DNA of 64,000 nt, taken from positions 621,164 through 685,163 of the forward strand of contig NZ_NEWK01000002.1 of NCBI RefSeq assembly GCF_002217655.1, written 5' to 3'. Source of the stretch: Geobacillus thermocatenulatus (GTDB taxonomy: Bacteria > Bacillota > Bacilli > Bacillales > Anoxybacillaceae). This document shows positions 1-7,727 of this stretch, piece by piece. The notes under the pieces were generated by a model. That model was not told the origin of the DNA. It ran no database searches and was given only the letters and a program-made list of their open reading frames with translations. The stretch's first letter is position 1. The number at the start of each line of letters is the position of its first letter. The position numbers and the translations under genes were made by a program.

Positions 1-883
1 GGGATACTTGCTCGGTGGAGTAATGCTTGTACAACTCGTTGACAAGCCGCGCATATTCCCTTACCGTTCCAAGGCCGGCGACCGTCTCCGTGATGCCATC
101 GAAGTCGGAACCGAACCCGACGTTGTTTTCCCCCCCGAGCGCGCATATATGGTCGAGATGGCGAAGCACATCAGCGATCATCGCCTCGTTTTTCTTCGCC
201 GTCAAAAAATACGGAACGAAATTAATGCCGATCATGCCGTCTTTTTCGATCAACGCTTTAATCTGCTCGTCGGTTAAGTTGCGTGGATGCGGGCATAGAC
301 GATGCACGTTGGAATGGGAAGCGATGGGGAACCGAGCCATCTCGATGACATCCCAAAACGCTTTCTCCGATAAGTGGGACACATCGACCCATCGTTTTGC
401 TTCATTAAGAAGCGCAACGACTTGCCGGCCAAACGCCGTCAGCCCGGCGCCGCGCTTCTCCCACGCTCCGTCAGCAACAGCGTTCGGGAAGTTCCATGTC
501 AACCCTACGGAAGCGACGCCGAGGCGGAGGAGCGTCTTTAGCTTGACAAGGTTGGCGCCGATGGCGTCGCACCCTTCCAGCGTCAACATGGCGCCGACTT
601 CCTCTTTTTTTAGGGCGGCGATATCCCGTCTCGTCCGCACGAACTTCACAGACGGAAACGCCTCGATCACATGGGTAAAGAAGATATCCACCATCTCCAG
701 CGCAACAGTGAACCGGGCTTCCTCCGGCACCGTTTCCGGTATGTAGATGGCAAAGCATTGCACTTTCACCCCTGCTTCCGCCATCCCGGAAAGAGTGACG
801 TGAAGCGAAGCTCCGTCGTAAAACGACAGAGACCGATCTTGCCATAACTTCATCAACACATCGCAATGTGCATCGAAGATCAT
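1..883 (-). CDS. Membrane dipeptidase, peptidase M19 family (3' end missing)
   Basis: A zinc-dependent dipeptidase of the renal/membrane dipeptidase (M19) family, which hydrolyses dipeptides. Its reading frame runs off the left edge of the window, so the C-terminus is missing. The start is ATG at 883, preceded by a GGGGGGAA ribosome binding site. The protein opens MIFDAHCDVLMKLW, carrying the family's N-terminal DxHxD-type metal motif (H6, D8). It continues with LTLEGCDAIG (metal-bridging Glu), SHSNVHRLCPHPRN (metal His and the typical RN) and GSDFDG near the visible end. It lies downstream of spoVS, beyond a terminator, so it is probably transcribed separately. In B. subtilis tdh and kbl follow spoVS, so the synteny changes here. 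The physiological substrate is unknown. Confidence 0.88.
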   Translation of the reverse strand, partial: MIFDAHCDVLMKLWQDRSLSFYDGASLHVTLSGMAEAGVKVQCFAIYIPETVPEEARFTVALEMVDIFFTHVIEAFPSVKFVRTRRDIAALKKEEVGAMLTLEGCDAIGANLVKLKTLLRLGVASVGLTWNFPNAVADGAWEKRGAGLTAFGRQVVALLNEAKRWVDVSHLSEKAFWDVIEMARFPIASHSNVHRLCPHPRNLTDEQIKALIEKDGMIGINFVPYFLTAKKNEAMIADVLRHLDHICALGGENNVGFGSDFDGITETVAGLGTVREYARLVNELYKHYSTEQVS

Positions 884-900
884 TCCGTTCCCCCCTTGAA

Positions 901-950
901 AAAGCAAAAATAACCTGCCTGCCTTCGCAGCCGAAGGCGCCAACAGGTTA
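901..950 (-). terminator. Rho-independent terminator after spoVS
   Basis: Read on the minus strand, a stem with outer arms TAACCTG/CAGGTTA and inner arms GCCTTCGG/CGAAGGC is followed by TTTTTGCTTT. It lies between the spoVS stop and the dipeptidase start and should end spoVS transcription. Confidence 0.8.
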
Positions 951-975
951 TAGCCGCCATTGTCTGATCATCCAG

Positions 976-1236
976 TTAACGAGGTTCGACAATCAATTTG
1001 ATCGCTGTCCGCTCTTCTCCGTCGATGATAATATCCGTAAACGCCGGAATGCAAATCAAGTCCATGCCGCTCGGTGCCACAAACCCTCGTGCGATCGCTA
1101 CTGCTTTAACGGCTTGGTTCAATGCACCTGCGCCGATAGCTTGAATTTCCGCCGCGCCGCGCTCGCGCAGCACCCCGGCAAGTGCACCAGCTACAGAGTT
1201 CGGATTCGATTTTGCTGAAACTTTTAATATTTCCAT
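976..1236 (-). CDS. spoVS: Stage V sporulation protein S
   Basis: SpoVS is a small (86 residue) Alba-like protein needed for sporulation beyond stage V in B. subtilis, where it also influences septation. The sequence MEILKVSAKSNPNSVAGALAGVLRERG is the near-invariant SpoVS N-terminus and the length is typical of the family. The ATG at 1236 is preceded by GGGAGGAGCTAGGA, a strong ribosome binding site. Upstream lies a very good sigma-H promoter match (1297-1325), and downstream a strong terminator (901-950), so it is probably a monocistronic sporulation-onset transcript, possibly with read-through from ymdB. The biochemical role of SpoVS (nucleic-acid binding inferred from the fold) is not settled. 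Confidence 0.97.
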   Translation of the reverse strand: MEILKVSAKSNPNSVAGALAGVLRERGAAEIQAIGAGALNQAVKAVAIARGFVAPSGMDLICIPAFTDIIIDGEERTAIKLIVEPR

Positions 1237-1296
1237 TCCTAGCTCCTCCCTCGTTTCCTTGGAAAATGATTTCGGTAAAAGGTCTTCATTGTAACT

Positions 1297-1325
1297 ATAT
1301 TCACTGTTTCGACAACTATTCCTGC
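1297..1325 (-). promoter_or_regulatory. Candidate sigma-H promoter of spoVS
   Basis: The minus strand reads GCAGGAATA, 11 bases, AGTGAATAT. This fits the B. subtilis sigma-H consensus (RNAGGAWWW and RNNGAATWW, 11-12 apart) at every defined position. spoVS is a known sigma-H gene in B. subtilis. Confidence 0.78.
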
Positions 1326-1364
1326 ATGGGAGGAGGACATTTTAAAAAATTTTTAAAAGATGGA

Positions 1365-2159
1365 CTATTCAAAATAAGGGTGGTCATCGTTAATGATCAA
1401 CCGTTCAATGCGAAACGCCCGTCCGCTTTTTTCGTCGACATCAACAAAGACGGCATTCAATTGGCTTCGTCCTTCCTTGACGTCGAAACGAACTGGCAGC
1501 CCGGTTAAAAATTTGCGCAGCACCGCCTCTCGATCGACGCCTAAAATGCCGTCGTATGGACCGGTCATGCCAACGTCGGTAATGTACGCCGTCCCTCTTG
1601 GCAAAATGCGGTTATCGGCCGTCTGGACGTGTGTATGCGTGCCGATGACCGCGGATACGCGGCCGTCTAAGTACCAGCCCATCGCCTGTTTTTCACTCGT
1701 CGCCTCGGCATGGAAATCGATGATGATGACCGGCGTGCGCGCGGAGGCGGCGGCGATCAATTCGTCCGCCTTTTGAAATGGGCAGTCAATCGCCGGCAAA
1801 AACGCCCGCCCTTGCAAATTGATGACCGCCGCTTCGCCATGCTCGGTCGGCACAAAGGCGATGCCTTTTCCCGGCGTGCCGGGCGGGTAATTCGCCGGGC
1901 GGATCAGCGCCTTCGCTTGGTCGATAAACTCAAAAATATCGCGTTTGTCCCATGCGTGATTGCCCAACGTGATCACATGAGCCCCCCAAGAGAGAAGCGT
2001 CCGATAAATCGGCTCGGTGATTCCTTTCCCGCCGGCGGCGTTTTCGCCGTTGATCACCACAACGTCCGGCCGATGTTTTTCCTTCAGCTTTGGCAAATAG
2101 TGCTCCACCATTTTTTGCCCCGGCAAACCGACGACGTCGCCGATAAATAAAATTCTCAT
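1365..2159 (-). CDS. ymdB: YmdB metallophosphodiesterase
   Basis: A 264-residue calcineurin-like phosphodiesterase of the TIGR00282/YmdB family. In B. subtilis YmdB hydrolyses 2',3'-cyclic nucleotides (and cAMP in vitro) and is needed for biofilm and nanotube development. Two-metal site motifs are visible: FIGDVVG at the N-terminus, INGENAAGG, GNHAWDKRD and GTHTHVQTAD. I start at ATG 2159 (MRILFIGDVVG), where homologues begin, with AGAAAGGGATCAAGG upstream; a longer frame to 2252 lacks support. It lies about 100 nt downstream of rny, separated by the rny terminator, and upstream of spoVS, the same order as in B. subtilis. Confidence 0.95.
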   Translation of the reverse strand: MRILFIGDVVGLPGQKMVEHYLPKLKEKHRPDVVVINGENAAGGKGITEPIYRTLLSWGAHVITLGNHAWDKRDIFEFIDQAKALIRPANYPPGTPGKGIAFVPTEHGEAAVINLQGRAFLPAIDCPFQKADELIAAASARTPVIIIDFHAEATSEKQAMGWYLDGRVSAVIGTHTHVQTADNRILPRGTAYITDVGMTGPYDGILGVDREAVLRKFLTGLPVRFDVKEGRSQLNAVFVDVDEKSGRAFRIERLIINDDHPYFE

Positions 2160-2233
2160 CCTTGATCCCTTTCTAAACGAAACATATCGCCTTGCATCTA
2201 TCTCCGCATCGCTATACCCTCCTATTTTACGCA

Positions 2234-2262
2234 CAAAAAAAGAAAGTGGCAATAGCCACTTT
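2234..2262 (-). terminator. Terminator at the end of rny
   Basis: On the minus strand AAAGTGGC-TATT-GCCACTTT forms a stem followed by CTTTTTTTG. The stem overlaps the rny stop codon. Some read-through into ymdB is likely because no clear ymdB promoter is visible. Confidence 0.8.
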
Positions 2263-3817
2263 ATTTCGCGTATTCGACCGCCCGCGTTTCGCGGATGACC
2301 GTCACTTTAATATGACCCGGGTAATCGAGCTCTTCTTCGATTCGTTTGCGGATGTCACGCGCCAGCCGGTGCGCTTCCAAATCGTCGATCATATCTGGTT
2401 TGACCATAATGCGCACTTCACGCCCAGCTTGAATGGCGTACGATTTTTCCACGCCTTCGTACGATTCGGCGATTTCTTCAAGCTTCTCTAGACGACGGAT
2501 ATAGTTTTCCAGCGTTTCGCTGCGCGCTCCCGGCCGCGCCGCCGACAGCGCATCGGCCGCCGCGACGAGCACAGCGATGACCGACGTCGGTTCCGTATCG
2601 CCATGGTGGGAAGCGATGCTGTTGATGACGACCGGATGTTCTTTATACTTCGTCGCCAGCTCAACGCCGATTTCCACATGGCTTCCTTCCACTTCGTGGT
2701 CGATCGCTTTGCCAATGTCATGAAGCAAGCCGGCCCGGCGCGCCAGCATTTCGTCCTCCCCTAGCTCGGCCGCCATCAGTCCGGCTAAAAACGCCACTTC
2801 CACCGAATGTTTCAGCACGTTTTGTCCGTAGCTCGTTCGGAACTTGAGCCGCCCTAAAATTTTGATCAAATCCGGATGTAAGCCGTGAACGCCGACTTCA
2901 AACGTCGTCTGTTCGCCGACTTCGCGGATATGCTCATCCACTTCGCGGCGCGCCTTTTCGACCATTTCCTCAATGCGCGCTGGATGGATACGGCCATCTT
3001 GCACAAGCTTATCGAGCGCGATGCGCGCCGTCTCGCGGCGAATCGGGTCAAATCCGGACAAAATGACCGCTTCCGGCGTATCGTCGATGATCAAATCGAT
3101 GCCGGTCAACGTCTCGAGCGTGCGGATGTTCCGCCCTTCGCGCCCGATGATCCGCCCTTTCATTTCGTCGTTTGGCAAATTGACGACGGAAACCGTCGTT
3201 TCGGCGACATGGTCGGCGGCGCAACGTTGGATGGCAAGCGACAAAATCGCCTTTGCCCGTTTGTCTGCCTCCTCTTTCGCCCGCGTTTCCGCCTCTTTGA
3301 TCATCATCGCAATCTCATGCGACAGCTCTTTCTCAACGCGCTCTAAAATGAGCTGGCGGGCATCGTCGCGCGTCAGGCCGGAAATGCGTTCAAGTTCGGC
3401 TTGTTGTTGTTTGACGAGCGCTTCCACTTTGCTTTCCATTTGTTCAATATGCTGTTGTCTTTCGTTCAACGCTTCTTCCTTTGCCTCAAGCAACGCCTCA
3501 CGTTTGTTGAGCGCTTCATCTTTGCGGTCGAGATTTTCCTCCTTTTGCATCAGGCGGTTTTCTTGTTTTTGGAGCTCGCTTCTCCGGTCGCGGATATCAC
3601 GCTCCGCCTCCGTACGCAGTTTATGAATCTCGTCTTTCGCTTCGAGAAGCGCCTCTTTTTTCAAGGCGTCCGCCTCGCGTTTCGCCTCCTCAATCAGCTG
3701 TTCGGCAGCGGCTTTCGCCCCGCCGATTTTCGCTTCGGCAATCGATTTGCGAACAAAAAAGCCAACAACGGCACCAATGACTAAGGCAAGCAAAGCGGAG
3801 ATGATGATCGAACCCAT
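2261..3817 (-). CDS. rny: Ribonuclease Y
   Basis: RNase Y is the membrane-anchored endoribonuclease that starts mRNA decay in Firmicutes and is the core of the degradosome-like network. The 518-residue protein has an N-terminal membrane segment (about residues 3-22), then a long charged coiled coil rich in E, K, Q and R (about 30-200). A KH RNA-binding domain follows ([15 protein letters not shown]), then an HD hydrolase domain with the metal pair in [12 protein letters not shown] and further His at IASHHGD. Length and layout match B. subtilis Rny (520). It has its own sigma-A promoter (4021-4049) and a GC-rich structured leader of about 200 nt, and it is followed by a terminator. recA lies upstream, as in B. 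subtilis. Confidence 0.98.
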   Translation of the reverse strand: MGSIIISALLALVIGAVVGFFVRKSIAEAKIGGAKAAAEQLIEEAKREADALKKEALLEAKDEIHKLRTEAERDIRDRRSELQKQENRLMQKEENLDRKDEALNKREALLEAKEEALNERQQHIEQMESKVEALVKQQQAELERISGLTRDDARQLILERVEKELSHEIAMMIKEAETRAKEEADKRAKAILSLAIQRCAADHVAETTVSVVNLPNDEMKGRIIGREGRNIRTLETLTGIDLIIDDTPEAVILSGFDPIRRETARIALDKLVQDGRIHPARIEEMVEKARREVDEHIREVGEQTTFEVGVHGLHPDLIKILGRLKFRTSYGQNVLKHSVEVAFLAGLMAAELGEDEMLARRAGLLHDIGKAIDHEVEGSHVEIGVELATKYKEHPVVINSIASHHGDTEPTSVIAVLVAAADALSAARPGARSETLENYIRRLEKLEEIAESYEGVEKSYAIQAGREVRIMVKPDMIDDLEAHRLARDIRKRIEEELDYPGHIKVTVIRETRAVEYAK

Positions 3818-3933
3818 CGTTTCACCTCCTCTTGCTGTTCGGTTTCCTTTCGCTCTCTCTTCTCACCGCCATGACCGGCGCAGATGGACATTCCCGTTTT
3901 CAATCCATTAGCTCAGTCGCTTGGCATAGCAAT

Positions 3934-3978
3934 CGCCCGCGCAGCCTTCCGCACGAAGGCGGTCCGCCGCAGCGGGCG
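3934..3978 (-). promoter_or_regulatory. Structured 5' leader of rny
   Basis: The 372-nt gap between rny and recA (3818-4189) holds no gene. It contains the recA terminator, the rny promoter and this structured part of the rny leader. A long stem pairs CGCCCGC (3934-3940) with GCGGGCG (3972-3978) and encloses GCCTTC/GAAGGC (3944-3960) plus a further GC-rich arm. No known riboswitch was recognised; a role in rny autoregulation or mRNA stability is only inferred. Confidence 0.4.
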
Positions 3979-4020
3979 GGCGTATGGCCCTGCCGCGCGT
4001 ATGGACAAATATACATGTTC

Positions 4021-4049
4021 ATTGTAAAGGCGGCAATAGGAATTGTCAA
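4021..4049 (-). promoter_or_regulatory. Sigma-A promoter of rny
   Basis: The minus strand shows TTGACA (perfect -35, 4044-4049), 17 bases, then TACAAT (4021-4026). It lies downstream of the recA terminator and about 200 bases upstream of the rny start. Confidence 0.82.
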
Positions 4050-4147
4050 GATATTACACCCACGCGCCTAGAGGATGACAACGGAACAAGACCGTTCCGC
4101 ACGCCGTCTTTTTTAGGCTTACCGCTCTCCTTGCAGGCCGAACGGAT

Positions 4148-4183
4148 GGAAAAAGGCGCCCCGGCCGCTTGCCAGGACGCCTT
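4148..4183 (-). terminator. Terminator after recA
   Basis: On the minus strand AAGGCGTCCTGGC pairs over 13 positions (two G-U) with GCCGGGGCGCCTT around the loop AAGCG, followed by a short U-run. It starts a few bases after the recA stop codon. Confidence 0.85.
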
Positions 4184-4189
4184 GTGCCG

Positions 4190-4944
4190 TTATTCTTCAA
4201 GCAATCCGAACCCGTCTTGCTGCGGTTCGCTCGTTTCCTCTTCAACGTCGATGCCGTAATGCTGGCGGATGGCGCGGGCGATCTCATCAGCGATGTGCGG
4301 GTTTTCCTTCAAAAATTGCTTCGCGTTTTCCCGCCCTTGGCCAAGCCGCTCGTCTTTGTACGAATACCACGAACCGCTTTTTTGCACGATGTCCAATTCG
4401 GACGCCATGTCGAGAATTTCCCCTTCGCGGGAAATGCCTTCGCCGTACATAATGTCGACGTCAGCCGTTTTAAATGGCGGCGCCACTTTGTTTTTGACGA
4501 CTTTGATTTTCGTCTTGTTGCCGACCATATCATTGCCTTGCTTAATTTGCTCAGCGCGGCGCACCTCTAGACGGACAGAAGCGTAAAACTTGAGCGCCCG
4601 ACCGCCCGGCGTTGTCTCGGGATTGCCGAACATGACGCCCACTTTTTCGCGAATTTGGTTGATGAAGATGGCGATCGTTTTCGATTTGTTAATGGCGCCA
4701 GACAGCTTGCGAAGCGCCTGGGACATAAGCCGCGCTTGCAAGCCGACATGGGCGTCGCCCATCTCCCCTTCAATTTCCGCTTTCGGCACAAGCGCCGCCA
4801 CCGAGTCGATGACGATAATATCGACCGCGCCGCTTCGCACGAGCGCTTCCGCGATTTCGAGCGCCTGCTCGCCCGTGTCAGGCTGGGAAAGCAGCAATTC
4901 ATCGATATTGACCCCTAATTTTTGTGCATAGATGGGGTCGAGCG
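4190..4944 (-). CDS. recA: Recombinase RecA, 3' exon
   Basis: The second recA exon, coding from codon 97 (positions 2-3) to the stop at 4190. RecA forms the nucleoprotein filament for homologous recombination and stimulates LexA autocleavage. The exon carries [10 protein letters not shown], the Walker B strand ([12 protein letters not shown]), loop L1 ([23 protein letters not shown]), the [26 protein letters not shown] region with loop L2, and the C-terminal domain ending [10 protein letters not shown]. Joined to the 5' exon (7728-8016) it gives 1044 nt, that is 347 residues, the normal Bacillaceae length. The junction reads GAG CAC G/CG CTC GAC, giving EHALDP. Without splicing this part of RecA is separated from the ATP-binding half. 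Confidence 0.97.
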
Positions 4945-4990
4945 ATAGCGATAGGTAATAGTCACCCTCGGCATTACCCGGAGGGGCTAT
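4945..4990 (-). ncRNA. Group II intron domain VI with branch point
   Basis: The minus strand pairs ATAGC (4986-4990) with GCTAT at the intron's 3' end, and GGTAAT with ATTACC inside. An unpaired A at 4952 lies 8 nt from the 3' splice site, where the lariat branch adenosine is expected. Confidence 0.8.
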
Positions 4991-5003
4991 TTTCCCCCGC
5001 TTC

Positions 5004-5037
5004 ACACCGTGCGTGCGAGTTTCCCCGCACACGGCGT
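5004..5037 (-). ncRNA. Group II intron domain V (catalytic core)
   Basis: A 34-nt hairpin typical of domain V: ACGCCGUGUGCGG, a GAAA tetraloop region, then CUCGCACGCACGGUGU. The catalytic triad position reads CGC rather than AGC, a variant known in bacterial introns. It sits 59 nt before the 3' splice site. Confidence 0.88.
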
Positions 5038-5077
5038 TCCATCGAGTACCCCGGTTACTAATCCGCTCTAGACTTTA

Positions 5078-6892
5078 CTAGTGTACGCACTTTCTGTATT
5101 CCTCGAGTTTCCTTATTGCGTTTGTTTTTAAGCGACTGAGGTTGACATCACTTAGATCCTTTAAATGGATCAATGTATGACATTTGTCGCAGACCGTTAC
5201 GAGATTGCTTACCTTATTAATTTCGTTCAGCGGAAGTTTCGTATTGATATGGTGGGTTCTAGTGTTAAATGGCTGCAGAATGTCACCACATATTTTACAT
5301 TTTCCTTTATCTCTGTTAAACGCATAACACCGATTCATGAAGAATTCGAAGTTGTAAATTTTACTAGACTTAACTCCTTGAATTAGGTTTAGGTAACCAC
5401 TGTCTAATAACCATTGTGCTCTTACGGTCAGCGGCTTCTTACCCGTGTTTTGAAGCCTAATTCTTCTTCCTTCCGCTGTGTATGGTGTTTCCTTCTGATT
5501 TTTCTGGTTTGTTTTAATCCAAGTTGCGAACCCAATACTCATTATACCAAGCCATCTTCCATTTATTTTGATTGCAGGCACTTGTTCTGTTCTATCTGGG
5601 TACAGGGGTGCTAAGTTGTAGCATTGATTAGCAGGTATCCATTTCGCTCCATATCTCTTTAGTGCTTTGTAGGACGCATATTTAAGTTTTTCCTTAAATG
5701 GCCTTACATCTCTGTTGACGCTAGGAGCACTTGAGTAATAATTAATGATACCTCTAATTTTACTGTTAATTCGGTTGATGTCCGTTATAAGCCATTCTTG
5801 ATTCGTGGCGAATTTTAGTTTACGCAGATCTTTCCTGATCTGTTCAACTTTCCCTTTAATTTTTTCCGTGTCTGCACTCGCGTATCCGATGTATTTTCCA
5901 CCTTTACCGTGTGGTATCATTTTAATTTTGAAACCTAGGAATTTCATTGGTTTCTTCTTAATGTTGGTTATGAGTGTTTTGTCATCGGATAGTTCAAGTT
6001 TAAGGTTTTCTTTTAGATATTTCTTGATTCGATATTTCCATTTTTCGGCATTCCCCCTGCTATTGGTGAACAGTACCCAGTCGTCTGCGTATCTTACGTA
6101 GAACTCTGGTTTGGTTATTGTTGAGTGATCTCGGAGGGACTTGTATTTTGCCGTGCGAATGGTTGTACCATTTCGCATTTTCTTCTCTTCCCATTCTCTT
6201 GTTATCCATTGGTCGAGTTTATGAAGATACACATTGGCTAATAGTGGGGAGATAATTCCACCTTGTGGCGTGCCCATTTCATTTATCTTGGTTTCTTTTA
6301 TAACTCCTGCTTTCAGCATGGCTTTGATAATCATGAGCATTCGTCTATCACGTATACCCATGTGCCAAAGCTGCTTGATCAGGATAGTGTGGTTCACGTT
6401 ATCGAAGAAACCTTTTATATCTCCCTCTATCACCCAATTGTACCCTATTCGGTTACATATAAATACACATCTTTCGATGGCTTGTTTTGCGTCTCGGTAG
6501 GGTCTGAACCCATATGAGTGTTGAAAAAATTGTGCTTCAAGAATTGGTTCAATGACCATCCTCACACATTCTTGGATTATTCGGTCTGCGATCGTCAGAA
6601 TGCCTAAAGGTCTCTTTTCCTTTTTCCCGGGTTTTGGGATATGGACCCTTCTGATCGGGTTAGGTGTATATTTCTTAAAGCATCTTTTAACGAAGTTTAT
6701 CGCTTCGTCATAGTTCAGCGTTAGTATGTCGCTGATGGTTTTCCCATCTGTACCCGCTGTACTATTTCCTTGGTTTGATTTGATTTTGTGAATGGCGGAT
6801 ACGATCACGACATCGCTGCTTGCTATTTCGACCAATCCCTTAAATCTTGGAACATCACCTTTTTCCAGACATTCCTTTGTAATGGCGTACAC
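5078..6892 (-). CDS. Group II intron-encoded reverse transcriptase/maturase with HNH endonuclease domain
   Basis: The intron-encoded protein helps fold and splice the intron RNA and copies it into DNA for mobility. The 604-residue frame from GTG 6892 holds RT blocks from about residue 40 (NSTAGTDGKT; RRVHIPKPGKKEKRPLGI; EGDIKGFFDNV; GTPQGGIISPLLANVYL) with the catalytic YADD at about 268-271. A maturase (X) domain follows at about 375-420. The C-terminal HNH/En domain (about 530-580) has CKIC, HH and CDKC. All catalytic motifs look intact, so splicing and retrohoming competence are likely. The frame stays open for at least 23 codons upstream of 6892 with protein-like sequence and an AAAGGA motif but no ATG, GTG or TTG, so the true start is uncertain (see findings). 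Confidence 0.95.
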   Translation of the reverse strand: MYAITKECLEKGDVPRFKGLVEIASSDVVIVSAIHKIKSNQGNSTAGTDGKTISDILTLNYDEAINFVKRCFKKYTPNPIRRVHIPKPGKKEKRPLGILTIADRIIQECVRMVIEPILEAQFFQHSYGFRPYRDAKQAIERCVFICNRIGYNWVIEGDIKGFFDNVNHTILIKQLWHMGIRDRRMLMIIKAMLKAGVIKETKINEMGTPQGGIISPLLANVYLHKLDQWITREWEEKKMRNGTTIRTAKYKSLRDHSTITKPEFYVRYADDWVLFTNSRGNAEKWKYRIKKYLKENLKLELSDDKTLITNIKKKPMKFLGFKIKMIPHGKGGKYIGYASADTEKIKGKVEQIRKDLRKLKFATNQEWLITDINRINSKIRGIINYYSSAPSVNRDVRPFKEKLKYASYKALKRYGAKWIPANQCYNLAPLYPDRTEQVPAIKINGRWLGIMSIGFATWIKTNQKNQKETPYTAEGRRIRLQNTGKKPLTVRAQWLLDSGYLNLIQGVKSSKIYNFEFFMNRCYAFNRDKGKCKICGDILQPFNTRTHHINTKLPLNEINKVSNLVTVCDKCHTLIHLKDLSDVNLSRLKTNAIRKLEEYRKCVH

Positions 6893-7347
6893 CTTGTCTT
6901 GTAGGTCGCGGAATTCCTGCTCCGACCTAGGAATGATTAGTTCTTGAAACGTTTGGTTGATAGTATCAAATCCTTTCTAGCGGATTTGTACCATACACGT
7001 TTTTAGTCAGTTTTGCTCACCGAAACCCTTACGGATTTCCTCACGGCTTCCTAATCATTGTCTGGGTTAGTAACCTAGGGTACTCGACTATGCCCCTTCG
7101 CTCCGCAGGAGTTACCCTGCTTCATCACTACTACGGGCTGCTGCCCCACCCCTTCAGCAGTCATTTCCTCCTGCTTAGCGGCATCGGGATGCGCATCCCT
7201 TGGCATCCGCTGGGGTGGTTCACCTGTACCGCATCACCTATCCTTGCATGCTCCCTTAGGCTCCACCTCTGACCCGTCAGCCGCCTTTCTGCCCATGGTT
7301 GGAGGGCTCAAGGCAAAGATCCTCTACGGGATCAATCCAGACTCGGC

Positions 7348-7354
7348 AAACACG
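7348..7354 (-). other. Candidate EBS1 of the recA intron
   Basis: The minus-strand RNA CGUGUUU can pair with all seven exon bases before the 5' splice site (GAGCACG), two pairs being G-U. It lies about 373 nt into the intron, a usual EBS1 distance. Confidence 0.55.
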
Positions 7355-7448
7355 AATACCTCATCCAGGGCTGAACCTCACTTAGGAGGTGAGCGCCTTC
7401 TTTTTTCGGCGCCCCACGCCTTACGAGCCGTACTTCCGGTGGTTCGTT

Positions 7449-7455
7449 CCAACGC
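7449..7455 (-). other. Candidate EBS2 of the recA intron
   Basis: The minus-strand RNA GCGUUGG can pair with exon bases UCGACGC (-15 to -9), with two G-U pairs. It lies about 100 nt upstream of the EBS1 candidate, the usual order in domain I. Confidence 0.5.
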
Positions 7456-7727
7456 TATGCGTTCTCTAGCCATAGGAGCTTTATGGACCCCCGGCTACTT
7501 CGCTAACCGCTTCTCAGGTCTGCTTTTCGCCGTCCTCTCCGAGCTTCGTACAGCCATGTTGCGCACCATGACCGCACGTCGGGGTATTAGGGCGGGAATG
7601 CCAACCTTCATTCCCGTCTCGGATTTTCACCGAGCTCTCGGTGATGCAGTTAGGACCTACTCATGCTCAGTCCCGCTGACTTTTCGCACGGCGTTTCCGC
7701 CATACTTCAGTCAGCAACAGGTCGCAC

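Larger units (their letters stand above)
4945..7727 (-). mobile_element. Group II intron inserted in recA
   Basis: A 2783-nt self-splicing retroelement in the same orientation as recA. Its 5' end reads GTGCGACC (group II 5' consensus GUGYG). Its 3' end is ...CGCTAT, ending in AY. Domain V (5004-5037), domain VI with a bulged A (4945-4990) and an ORF for a reverse transcriptase/maturase with HNH domain (domain IV) are present. The 766-nt part upstream of the ORF (about 6962-7727) is non-coding RNA of domains I-III and holds candidate EBS1 and EBS2 guides. The ORF is visibly more AT-rich than the flanking genes, a sign of horizontal arrival. Exact removal restores recA. A group II intron in recA of G. 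kaustophilus is established knowledge; the boundaries here are my own reading. Confidence 0.96.

Noticed and set aside
27-746. Long plus-strand frame at the left end
   Set aside because: It is the antisense of the M19 dipeptidase, which has conserved metal motifs.
4190-5032. A stand-alone gene beginning at GTG 5032 and reading into recA
   Set aside because: Codons upstream of 4944 are intron domains V and VI; the real coding part is the recA 3' exon.
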